From Senegalimassilia anaerobia JC110 (GTDB taxonomy: Bacteria; Actinomycetota; Coriobacteriia; Coriobacteriales; Eggerthellaceae): a stretch of DNA of 39,885 bases. A program made the translations under genes and the position numbers. The first letter of the stretch is position 1; every line of letters starts with the position of its first letter. This document shows positions 24,525 to 32,164 of the stretch, in pieces. Below the pieces are notes generated by a model. That model did not search any database, was not told where the DNA came from, and was given only the letters and a program-made list of their open reading frames with translations. The DNA is taken from positions 178,060-217,944 of the forward strand of contig NZ_HE611017.1 of the NCBI RefSeq assembly GCF_000236865.1. Reading direction: 5' to 3'.

Positions 24525-26096
24525 TTACTGTATTTCCGCAAACCCGAAATTGAGCTTCAACTTCGGAAGTGTTGCCTTGTTTAAGGGGAAGCGCTCGGCG
24601 ATGCGCCCGTCTTCGACCAGGGCTATCTCATCGCATGCCGAGCAGAGGAACTCATAGTCGTGCGAGACAACGCAGACGGCGATTCCCGCATCGCGCATGC
24701 GCGCGATCTGGGCATCTATTCGACGCATGTTGCGATAATCCAAGCCACTCGTAGGCTCGTCGAGAATCATCGCGCGGGCACTCGAAAGCAAGCCGGCAGC
24801 GATGGAAAGCCGTTGGCGCTCCCCGCCCGAAAGGGAGAGCGGGTGCCTGTCGGCAAGACCTTCGAGAGCAAGCGCAGCCTTTATTGCTGCAATCCGGTCC
24901 TTATTTCCTAGGCTGTCTTCCGCGCCATCCGAAGAGCACGCGCTTGCAAGCTCATCGTCGACTGTGTTGCTGAACAACTGGTATCCCGGTTCTTGCATAA
25001 CCAGGTACACGCGCCCCGCCCGTTTCCTTGCGCGAAGCGGCACGTCGTCGACCTCGATCACCCCCGCCTTTTCCTTGAGAAGGCCGGCCATGCACCGGGC
25101 AAACGTCGTTTTCCCAGCCCCGTTGTGCCCCACAATACCGACGACGCTACCCGGAAGGAGGCAGAAATCGAGACCGTTCAAGACCGCAGGCGCGCCGCGG
25201 TAGCCGGCAACTACGCCGCTCATACGTACGACGGGTTTCCCGCAAGAAGGCAAGCCGGAAACGGTCGAATCGGCCACATCGGCCGAGGGCCGCACCGCCA
25301 CAATAGAGTCGATTTCAGCAAGAGAGGCGGCGCGCAGCCCCATATCGGTTCTCGTTTCAAACGGCAGAGCAAGGAACTCTGCCGCCGCCCAGTCTCCTAT
25401 AACCGAACCATCGCCTAAAACCACATAGCGGTCTGCGATGCCGTCAAGCCACCACAGGCGATGCTCGGAGATAAGCACGGTCTTCCCCTGACTCTTCAGA
25501 AGCGCAACCGTGCGCGCAAGATTCCGCATCGCATGCACATCGAGCGACGCGGTCGGCTCATCAAGCACGAAGATGTCAGGATGCACCGCATAGGCCGATG
25601 CCAGGATAACCGACTGCTTCTGCCCGCCGGAAAGCGCCTCGGTGCCGCGCCCGAGCAGGCCCTCAATACCGAGCGTTGCCGCTGCCTGCGCCACACGTTC
25701 AACCATTTCCTCGCGATCGATTCCGAAGTTCTCGCATCCGAAGGCGATTTCCGAGGTCACGTCGAGATTGACGAACTGGCTACGCGGGTTCTGGAACACC
25801 GACCCGACATGCGCGGAAAGCTCGCCCATCGTCCATGCGGAAACGGGTTTTCCCGCAACAAGCACCTCACCTTGAAGATCCCCTTCGTACATAAGAGGAA
25901 TAAGCGCATTAACGAGGCGCGTAAGCGTTGTCTTGCCACATCCTGACTGCCCGGTCACAACAACGCATTGACCGCGAGGGATCTTCAGCGAAACGTCACG
26001 AAGCGATGGACGGGAAGCGCCTTTGTAGCAAAACGTGCATCCATCGAGCTCGATAGCATAGGGCGAAGCCTTCGCCGCGGCGGCATTTTCCATCAT
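24525..26096 (-). CDS. ECF transporter ATPase, fused double NBD (EcfA-EcfA')
   Basis: A 523-residue cytoplasmic ATPase containing two complete ABC nucleotide-binding domains. NBD1 has Walker A GQSGCGKTT (49-57), signature LSGGQKQS and Walker B FVLDEPTASLD. NBD2 has Walker A GHNGAGKTT, signature LSGGERQR and Walker B MILDEPTSGLD. The fusion supplies both ATPases of an energy-coupling factor module. Its ATG overlaps the EcfT stop (TGATG), so the two are translationally coupled. The S component starts 18 bases after its stop. Confidence 0.93.
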   Translation of the reverse strand: MMENAAAAKASPYAIELDGCTFCYKGASRPSLRDVSLKIPRGQCVVVTGQSGCGKTTLTRLVNALIPLMYEGDLQGEVLVAGKPVSAWTMGELSAHVGSVFQNPRSQFVNLDVTSEIAFGCENFGIDREEMVERVAQAAATLGIEGLLGRGTEALSGGQKQSVILASAYAVHPDIFVLDEPTASLDVHAMRNLARTVALLKSQGKTVLISEHRLWWLDGIADRYVVLGDGSVIGDWAAAEFLALPFETRTDMGLRAASLAEIDSIVAVRPSADVADSTVSGLPSCGKPVVRMSGVVAGYRGAPAVLNGLDFCLLPGSVVGIVGHNGAGKTTFARCMAGLLKEKAGVIEVDDVPLRARKRAGRVYLVMQEPGYQLFSNTVDDELASACSSDGAEDSLGNKDRIAAIKAALALEGLADRHPLSLSGGERQRLSIAAGLLSSARAMILDEPTSGLDYRNMRRIDAQIARMRDAGIAVCVVSHDYEFLCSACDEIALVEDGRIAERFPLNKATLPKLKLNFGFAEIQ

Positions 26097-26869
26097 CAGA
26101 GCACCCCCGCTCTAAAGCAAACGGAAAGCGCAAGGAGCACCATCGCAGCGATGAGACACGCAACATCGATAGCGCGCACCCTCAAGCGGTAATACGAGGT
26201 GCGGTGCGCACTCGCCCCCACGCCGCGGACGACGACCGCGTTCCCCAGTTCGTCGGCGATCTGGCCCAAACGCGCGATCACGGGCACAAGGAAATGTTCG
26301 GCGGTCTTCGCGGGATGGCGCACGACCGACCTCGGCGTGAGCGCGATACCGCGCGTCTTCATCGCGTCAGCGACGGCGGAGAATTCGCGTCCCATGGTGG
26401 GAAGGAAACGAAATGCCACGCACACAGCCACCGACACGTTCACAGGAACATGCATCGCCTGCAGCGCACAAGCAAGCTCACCAAGACGCGTGGTTGCGAT
26501 CATATTGAAAGCGAACATGAAGGCGGGCAAAACATGGCGGTACATGAGAAGCGACGCCGCAAAGGGCGAAAGCAGGGTGTTCCCGCTCGCCACGAACAGC
26601 TGCGCCGTCACGGCGAACAGCGCATAGAAGGCAAGCCAGCGCACGATCGCGGAGAAGCGGCGGCAATATGCCATCACGACAACGGTAAGCGCCAAAACGC
26701 CCATCTCGGCGAACAGGCTTTGCGTAAGCGCCATCTGCACGTTGATCGCCGCCAGAACCGCAAGCGACGTACGCGGGTCAAGATGGCGCGGTGCAGCGTT
26801 GGCAGACGTCGAAGGCTGCGTCTGCACTACCGCGTTCAAGGGCAAAGGCGCGCCCATCGAAAGAGCCAT
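26096..26869 (-). CDS. ECF transporter transmembrane component EcfT
   Basis: A 257-residue membrane protein of the CbiQ/EcfT family. Five or so hydrophobic segments are visible (SLAVLAAINVQMALTQSLF; VLALTVVVMAY; FYALFAVTAQLFVASG; AIDVACLIAAMVLLALSVCF). The two coupling motifs with an Ala/Arg-Arg-Gly core appear as DAMKTRGI and VVVRGVGA, the helices that dock on the ATPases. First gene of the operon; GAAGGA lies about ten bases before the ATG. It is divergent from the AraC gene. Confidence 0.9.
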   Translation of the reverse strand: MALSMGAPLPLNAVVQTQPSTSANAAPRHLDPRTSLAVLAAINVQMALTQSLFAEMGVLALTVVVMAYCRRFSAIVRWLAFYALFAVTAQLFVASGNTLLSPFAASLLMYRHVLPAFMFAFNMIATTRLGELACALQAMHVPVNVSVAVCVAFRFLPTMGREFSAVADAMKTRGIALTPRSVVRHPAKTAEHFLVPVIARLGQIADELGNAVVVRGVGASAHRTSYYRLRVRAIDVACLIAAMVLLALSVCFRAGVL

Positions 26870-26963
26870 GCGATTATCGTCCTTCTTCCTACCAGTTAGC
26901 CATATATAACTCTTTACGATAAAATACAGCTCAATAAGGCAATGCGAAAGACGGAACGGGAAG
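26870..26963. promoter_or_regulatory. AT-rich divergent promoter region of the ECF operon and araC-type gene
   Basis: A 45-base AT-rich island (about 26895-26940) in otherwise GC-rich DNA. It contains a plus-strand TAAAAT near 26921 and minus-strand TTGAGC followed 17 bases later by AGTTAT or, slightly further, TATATA. Both promoters must lie here. Control by the adjacent AraC protein is likely but no operator is proven. Confidence 0.5.
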
Positions 26964-28007
26964 ATGGAAAACTACGCCGAAAAGAATTCAAGTTCTGCCG
27001 AAAAATCAAACGGAAGCTACGCCGCAGGACAGGGAAACCCACTTTACGACATGTTCGTCTCACAGCTTACGCAGCTGCACACTGTATGCGCGAAGGAAGC
27101 GCTCGCGCGCGGATTCGGACGGGCCGACCTGGTGCGAAGCGTCGGCGAGACATGGTTCGTCGACCCCCAATACGGCAGGGGCTCCTACTGGTTCTATCTC
27201 ATGGACGGTGACACCATCGTCGTGTCGATGGACATCACATACGAACGCGCCGTGGAGGCAGTCATAGAGACTATTCCCTATCTGGGGTTCGGCCTCTATG
27301 AGCATGCGATGCCCATGTATTGCTCGCCCGAGTGCGCCGCATCCAACTGCAAGCTCATGGGGCATGACTGGGATGGCGGCCCCTACATAAGCTCGTTCGA
27401 GCCCGACAAGCGGCTGTCATCGGCATCGATCACCATAGCCCCTGAAGCGATACACCGCTATGCGGATGCCTTGCACTGCGATGAGAAGAAACTGCACCGC
27501 GCCATCGGACGGCTCACCACGTCGGAGGGCGTGCCCGGCTTGCCCTCGGCGCTTCGAGGGCTCGACATCACCTACCCCGCCGCATCGGTCGCCGATTCGT
27601 ATTATCACGCCAAGGTGATTGAATGCTTCGCGCTGCTGGCAAGCAGCATTCCCGAAAGGGTCACGTCAGCCGATGCCGTGAACATAAGCGACAGGGACTG
27701 CGTCGAGTGCCTCTGCTCCTACATCGACGACAACTTATCATCCGATCTCAGCACGAAAACGTTGTGCGACATCGCCCATGTAAGCGAGGGGAAGATGATA
27801 TCGGCGTTTCGCAATGTGCAGGGGGACACCCCGCAAAGCTACATCCGCGCACGGCGCCTGGAGCACGGACGACGCCTTCTCCTTGATGAAAGCCGCAAAA
27901 TCAGCGAAATCGCCAAAAGCGCGGGCTACCGCAACCAGGGAGCGTTCACTGACGCGTTCAAGCGCGCCTACGGCACGACGCCACGCACCTATCGCAAAAG
28001 ACTATGA
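26964..28007 (+). CDS. AraC-family transcriptional regulator
   Basis: A 347-residue regulator. Residues about 245-345 form the double helix-turn-helix of the AraC family (LSTKTLCDIAHVSEGKMISAFRNVQGDTPQSYIRARRL, then ISEIAKSAGYRNQGAFTDAFKRAYGTTPRTYRK). The N-terminal 170 residues form a ligand or partner domain I cannot name, with several Cys (MPMYCSPECAASNC) that could bind metal or sense redox state. It is transcribed away from the ECF/ABC operon across 94 bases, so it most likely controls that operon according to substrate or metal supply. The ribosome site (GGGAAG) is weak. Confidence 0.9.
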   Translation: MENYAEKNSSSAEKSNGSYAAGQGNPLYDMFVSQLTQLHTVCAKEALARGFGRADLVRSVGETWFVDPQYGRGSYWFYLMDGDTIVVSMDITYERAVEAVIETIPYLGFGLYEHAMPMYCSPECAASNCKLMGHDWDGGPYISSFEPDKRLSSASITIAPEAIHRYADALHCDEKKLHRAIGRLTTSEGVPGLPSALRGLDITYPAASVADSYYHAKVIECFALLASSIPERVTSADAVNISDRDCVECLCSYIDDNLSSDLSTKTLCDIAHVSEGKMISAFRNVQGDTPQSYIRARRLEHGRRLLLDESRKISEIAKSAGYRNQGAFTDAFKRAYGTTPRTYRKRL

Positions 28008-28050
28008 ATCGAATAGGAATAGCATCAAGCGATGGCCACTCGCCGATTCG

Positions 28051-29430
28051 CTAACCCAGGCGGCGCGACTTCGTCTCGGGGCCGATCGCCAGTGTAACGG
28101 CGGCCGCCACCAGCGCGATGGCCACGATGCCGAAATAGATGACGTTGGGCTGCAGGTTCGCCAAGACCCACGTGACGGCGAACGGCATGACCACGTTGAC
28201 GGCCTTGCCGGCGCCCTGCGAGATGCCAGCACCGCGGAAACGGTACCTGGTGGAGAACAGCTCGCCCACGTACACGCTGATCACCGACGCGTTCAGCACG
28301 TAGAAACCGATGGTCATCAAAAAGCCCAGCACGGTGATGAGCGCCGTCGAGCCGGCGTTGAGCGCCATGGCGTAGGCGAACGCGAACACCGCCACCCAGA
28401 TGAACGCACCGGAAACCTCGACGCGACGGCCGAGCTTCTCGATGAGCAGCGCGCCGATGAGCGCTCCGAGCGGCGCGGCAAGCATGGTGATGGTGGTGGA
28501 CAGCAACGAGGTCTGCGTGGCCAGGCCGATGTTTTTCAGGATGGACGGGCCGAACGTGGTGTAGGTGTACTGCGTCAGCGACGTGCCGATGACCACCACG
28601 ATGCCCAGGAACAGGTTGCGCGCCAGATGTGCGTCGGAATCCATGGCGCTCTTTTCGAAAACCACCTGCTCAGCAGGAGAAATACCGGCTTCCCTCATCT
28701 CACACTCGATGCGGGAGATGATCGCCTCGGCGTCATCGAAGCGGCCGTGCTGGATGAGCCAGCGCGGGCTTTCCGGCATCGCCTGACGCGCGATGCACAC
28801 GATGATGGCCGCCACGCCGATGACCGCGAACACCAGACGCCACGATTCCTGCCCAAGCGGGCTCCAAATGGTGATGAAGAACAAGCACAGGAACATGCCG
28901 ATGGGCGAGCCGCAGTTGGCGATGGTCGAGCCGATGGCGCACCAGCGGCCGCGGCGCGCGACGGGCGCGAACTCGTTGATCATGCTGAAGCTGGTCACCA
29001 GCTCCGACCCCAGGCCAAGGCCCACGAAAAAGCGCATGGCTATCATGAACGTCATGTTCGGGGAAAGCGCGCCCAAGATGGTGGCGAAGCCGAACAGCAG
29101 CAGGTTGAACTGGAACGCCTTGCGACGCCCGAGCTTGTCGCCGATAAGGCCGGCGATCAGCGAGCCGATGAACAGGCCCAAAAAGCCCGCCGACAGAAAC
29201 GCCGCCGTCTGCTCGTTGGTGGCGAACCCGGTTTCGGCCAGTGTGCTCTTCACGCCGCCCGCCAGGTAGACGTCCATGGCGTCCACGAACACGCCGGCCG
29301 AGGTCAGCGCCATCACCTTCTTGAACGTAGCCGTCGGTTGCGTGGCGTCCATGCGGTGCATGAGATGCGCGGCGCGGTCGACGCCTTCGCCCGCCTGCCC
29401 GCTCGACGCGGTTTCGTCTGCTTGCGACAT
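28051..29430 (-). CDS. MFS transporter, sugar/organic-acid porter type
   Basis: A 459-residue, 12-helix major facilitator. The family loops are present: LIGDKLGRRKAF after helix 2, ESPRWLIQHGRFDDAEAI at the end of the N-half (typical of the sugar-porter/organic-acid branch), LLIEKLGRRVEVSG in the C-half, and PETKSRRLG at the end. The substrate is unknown. The start at 29430 has AGAAGGGA upstream; the frame stays open to 29613, but that region forms two strong hairpins and is read here as an untranslated leader. It converges on the AraC gene with a 43-base gap lacking a terminator. Confidence 0.88.
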   Translation of the reverse strand: MSQADETASSGQAGEGVDRAAHLMHRMDATQPTATFKKVMALTSAGVFVDAMDVYLAGGVKSTLAETGFATNEQTAAFLSAGFLGLFIGSLIAGLIGDKLGRRKAFQFNLLLFGFATILGALSPNMTFMIAMRFFVGLGLGSELVTSFSMINEFAPVARRGRWCAIGSTIANCGSPIGMFLCLFFITIWSPLGQESWRLVFAVIGVAAIIVCIARQAMPESPRWLIQHGRFDDAEAIISRIECEMREAGISPAEQVVFEKSAMDSDAHLARNLFLGIVVVIGTSLTQYTYTTFGPSILKNIGLATQTSLLSTTITMLAAPLGALIGALLIEKLGRRVEVSGAFIWVAVFAFAYAMALNAGSTALITVLGFLMTIGFYVLNASVISVYVGELFSTRYRFRGAGISQGAGKAVNVVMPFAVTWVLANLQPNVIYFGIVAIALVAAAVTLAIGPETKSRRLG

Positions 29431-29465
29431 GGTTTTCCCTTCTGCTTCTGCCTGCAACCGAAAAC

Positions 29466-29533
29466 AAAAAAAATCCGCACGAGGGCATGCACGGCTAACA
29501 ACAATGCGGTTAGCGTGCAGCCGACGAGCGGAT
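29466..29533 (-). terminator. Intrinsic terminator inside the MFS leader (attenuator)
   Basis: On the minus strand a long imperfect stem (about 22 pairs: 29509-29533 with 29473-29499, two bulges, three mismatches) is followed at once by eight T (29466-29473). It ends about 36 bases before the MFS start codon and points into that gene. No gene upstream on this strand needs ending, so it fits a regulated attenuator. Confidence 0.72.
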
Positions 29534-29551
29534 TCATCGTTCTTGGTTGCG

Positions 29552-29600
29552 GGCTCCTTGCCGATGGCCGAAGGATCGCTTCGGGCATCGGCAAGGAACC
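29552..29600 (-). ncRNA. Long hairpin in the MFS leader (candidate attenuator sensor)
   Basis: A stem of about 22 pairs with a 5-base loop: arms ccttgccgatg-gccgaag and cttcggg-catcggcaagg, extended by ggct/aacc. It lies 19 bases upstream of the terminator stem. It could be the sensing half of a cis-regulatory RNA. It matches no riboswitch class I can name. Confidence 0.5.
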
Positions 29601-29633
29601 TGTTTCGTAACACCTATCGTTCTACGGCGCCAA

Positions 29634-29639
29634 ATCATA
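29634..29639 (-). promoter_or_regulatory. Candidate -10 of the MFS transcript
   Basis: Minus-strand TATGAT; start near 29627 would give a leader of about 197 bases. The -35 is weak. Confidence 0.4.
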
Positions 29640-29644
29640 CTACT

Positions 29645-30029
29645 TTGCTTTGGGTTTGGGATTTTCCGCAGGCGAACCCGGGAGATAAGACACAAACCCG
29701 CCACACAGCAGGGTCGATGGAGAAGGGGCCGCAACGTGAACGAATCGCGTTTCGCCGTCCGGGCCCCAGTTCGCGCGCCTCACCCGCCGCACCCCTCGCC
29801 AGCCGCCGGCAGCCGTCGAAGCTCGCTTCGCCCGCACCCGCAACACGCCCTTCGCCATCCGCCTCCGCTCCGCCCGCACCCGCGCACCCCTCAGCACCCT
29901 CGCAAGGCCGTCGCGCAGCGCCTGCCGCCTCGCGCCCTCTCTTCCGCAAGCCCTTCCGCTCCGTCGCGCCAGCGCTCTGCGCCCGCGAACCCCCGCGACG
30001 CCCGTTAATTTCGCATTCCAAAATCCCTA
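29645..30029. other. Strongly C-over-G skewed non-coding stretch
   Basis: A region of nearly 400 bases between the divergent MFS and APC genes. From about 29750 to 30000 the plus strand is dominated by C (cgcacccgc, gcctccgctccgcccgc) and G lies mostly on the other strand. Open frames on both strands are low-complexity Arg/Pro or Arg/Gly strings without ribosome sites. I see no gene. Confidence 0.5.
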
Positions 30030-30057
30030 TTGCTTTACTACGGTAGAGTGCTAAAGT
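30030..30057 (+). promoter_or_regulatory. Promoter of the APC permease
   Basis: TTGCTT (30030-30035) and TAAAGT (30052-30057) with a 16-base spacer, in a locally AT-richer patch. Confidence 0.5.
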
Positions 30058-30077
30058 GATTTCATCGTATCCGCATG

Positions 30078-30142
30078 GCGCTGTCGCATGCACGATAGGC
30101 ATCGGGCATGCGACAGCGCGCCGACCCGCCAACACGGTCGGC
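30078..30142 (+). promoter_or_regulatory. Two hairpins in the APC permease leader
   Basis: First, a perfect 14-bp stem (30078-30091 with 30106-30119). Second, a 7-bp stem gccgacc/ggtcggc (30120-30126 with 30136-30142). The ribosome site AAAGGA follows 7 bases later. There is no T-run; a role in translation control or mRNA stability is possible. Confidence 0.55.
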
Positions 30143-30160
30143 ACGCTGAAAGGAACGCCC

Positions 30161-31669
30161 ATGGGCAACCAACCGAACGAAGGCGGCGCGCAGAAGGAGC
30201 CTGCCGTCGGCCTCAAGCGCACGCTCGGCCTGCGCGAGGCCATCACCATCACCGCCGGCACCGTCATCGGCGTCGGCCTGTTCACCACCGGCGGCAACGT
30301 CGTCGGCGAGATGGGCCCGTTCGTGGTGCTCGCCACGGCGCTTGCGGCGCTTATCAGCATCTACCCGGCGCTCATGTACGGCGAGATGGGCGCGGCGCTG
30401 CCCTTCGCCGGCGGCACGTACCAGTACGCGTCGCTGGGCCTGGGCCGCCCCGCTGGCTTTCTTGCCGGATGGAACTTCATCATGTCGCTCATCGCCGTCA
30501 CCGGCGGCGAGGCGCTGGCGTTCAGCTACTACTTCAAGACCATCTTCCTGGCGTTCGGCGTAGAGCTTCCCGTCGATGACGCGGTCATCGCCATCATCGC
30601 GCTGGTCGCGTTCATCATCGCCAACGTGCGCGGCGTGGAGCTGACGGGCAAGCTCCAGAACGGCTTCATGTTCTTCTTCTGGGGCGTTGCCGCCATCTGG
30701 TTCCTTACCATGATCCCCAACGTGCAGCTGCCGAACTTCGTGACCGCGCCCGACTTCATGGGCGACCTGGGCGGCGGCGGGTTCATCGCCGCCGTGGCCA
30801 TGATCTGGTGGTGCTTCGCCGGTTTCGAGACGTGCTGCGCCATGGGCGAGGAGATCCGCCACCCGCAGATCAACATCCCCCGCGCCATGATGCTCTCGCC
30901 GTTCATCATCTTCGTGGTGAACGCCCTGTTCCAGTGGTTCCTCGTGGGCATCGTGCCCGCCGACGGGCTGGCCGCCGTGGCCGAATCGTCCGCACCCTAC
31001 GCCGAGGCCATGATGAGCGCCGGCATCCTGGGCCTGCCGCTTGCGCTGCTGGCGCTGGGCGTGGCGTTCGGCGGCGATTTCTCCACCCTGAACGCGTCCA
31101 TCGCGGTGCCGCCGCGCTACCTGTTCACCATGGCCCGCGACGGCAGCCTGCCCGCCGTGTTCGCCAAGCTGCACCCGAAATACCGCACGCCCTACGTGGC
31201 CGTCATCACGCTCGGCGTGCTCACAGTGGCGCTGGTGGCCACGTCGACGCTGGACTACATCGCGTCGCTTTCCCTGTTCGCCGACCTGTTCTACTACGTC
31301 ATCGGCATGGTGGCGTGCCTGGGCCTGCGCCGCAAGCTGCCCGATCTGAAGCGTCCGTTCAAGGTGCGCGGCATGGTGCCCGGCGCGGTGATCAGCATCG
31401 GCATCTACCTGGTCATGATGACGCAGCTTGACACGGACGCCCTGGTCACCGGCGTGATCTACTGCGTGGTCGGCCTGGTCATCTATGCGGCGTGCGCGAA
31501 GGTGTACGGCACGCGAGCCATCGACGTGAACGCCGTGCAGGACACCAGCGAGCCCACCCCCGCCGAGCGCGCCAAGATGGACCGCGAGTTCCACATCTGG
31601 ATCGCCGCGGCCGCCATCGGCTGCGCGCTGGTAGCCCTGCTCTACCTGCTGCCCAGCGTGCTGGGATAG
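30161..31669 (+). CDS. APC-family amino-acid permease
   Basis: A 502-residue, 12-helix transporter of the amino acid-polyamine-organocation superfamily. The first helix has the substrate-binding break ITITAGTVIGVGLF, helix 3 follows with FAGGTYQYASLGLGRPAGFLAGWNF, and helix 6 contains CFAGFETCCAMGEE with the polar loop EIRHPQINIPRAM. The amino acid carried cannot be told. Start chosen at 30161 because AAAGGA sits six bases before it and the charged tail (MGNQPNEGGAQKE) fits; an open frame from 30056 covers the hairpins and is rejected. Monocistronic. Confidence 0.92.
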   Translation: MGNQPNEGGAQKEPAVGLKRTLGLREAITITAGTVIGVGLFTTGGNVVGEMGPFVVLATALAALISIYPALMYGEMGAALPFAGGTYQYASLGLGRPAGFLAGWNFIMSLIAVTGGEALAFSYYFKTIFLAFGVELPVDDAVIAIIALVAFIIANVRGVELTGKLQNGFMFFFWGVAAIWFLTMIPNVQLPNFVTAPDFMGDLGGGGFIAAVAMIWWCFAGFETCCAMGEEIRHPQINIPRAMMLSPFIIFVVNALFQWFLVGIVPADGLAAVAESSAPYAEAMMSAGILGLPLALLALGVAFGGDFSTLNASIAVPPRYLFTMARDGSLPAVFAKLHPKYRTPYVAVITLGVLTVALVATSTLDYIASLSLFADLFYYVIGMVACLGLRRKLPDLKRPFKVRGMVPGAVISIGIYLVMMTQLDTDALVTGVIYCVVGLVIYAACAKVYGTRAIDVNAVQDTSEPTPAERAKMDREFHIWIAAAAIGCALVALLYLLPSVLG

Positions 31670-31712
31670 GGCGGCGAAGGCAAGCGACGCTTGAGCGCAA
31701 AAGTACGGGACG

Positions 31713-31748
31713 GCGCTTGGCGGCGGCACCCTTAACACCGCCAAGCGC
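31713..31748 (+). terminator. Terminator of the APC permease
   Basis: An 11-bp stem gcgcttggcgg/ccgccaagcgc with a 14-base loop, 44 bases after the stop codon. No strong T-run. Confidence 0.6.
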
Positions 31749-31916
31749 TTCACCCCTCACTCGCAATAAAGCTATCGCTTGCCAACGGCTTTACCAGCGC
31801 TAATGCACGAATCGGGAAATAGTATCAGATGAATTCTGCACTTTTCAGCAAATAGCGCGAATACACGGAGCGGCTATCGTTGACACACCCCGCAAAAACG
31901 CCCCGAGATCGGCAAC

Positions 31917-31951
31917 GGCCCGTTGGCCTGCCCCACGCAGGCCAACGGGCC
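31917..31951. terminator. 15-bp perfect hairpin in the convergent gap
   Basis: Arms 31917-31931 and 31937-31951 with a 5-base loop. It probably ends the asparaginase transcript (minus), about 215 bases past its stop, or backs up the permease terminator. Confidence 0.65.
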
Positions 31952-32065
31952 ATCTTGCAACGCCGCGCCTATCGCCACAGCGCCGAAACCCCAATCGCGA
32001 AAAGCGGCACGCTCTCCCGTCTCTTTTCACGTATGCGTATGCGTATGCGCCTTCCTTGCGATCCC

Positions 32066-32140
32066 GTCCTTAAAAATGTGATGCATTGCACTTTTAAGGG
32101 ACGAGTATTTGCAATTAATAACATTTTTCAGGCTGAGATG
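32066..32140. other. AT-rich imperfect palindrome in the convergent gap
   Basis: Centred near 32086: gtccttaaaa…tgatgcattgca…cttttaagggac, followed by an AT-rich run gcaattaataacattttt. A triple gtatgc repeat precedes it at 32031-32048. No gene is evident between 31752 and 32164 and both neighbours end here, so an operator-like palindrome is unexpected. Confidence 0.5.
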
Positions 32141-32164
32141 AGATTCGAGACTATCCCCTCGCCT

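Noticed and set aside
29431-29613. A 61-residue N-terminal extension of the MFS transporter
   Set aside because: The stretch forms two long hairpins and a terminator with eight U, has no family similarity, and a good ribosome site precedes the shorter start.
30062-31753. A 563-codon minus-strand frame
   Set aside because: Antisense to the APC permease, highly charged and without hydrophobic segments or domains.
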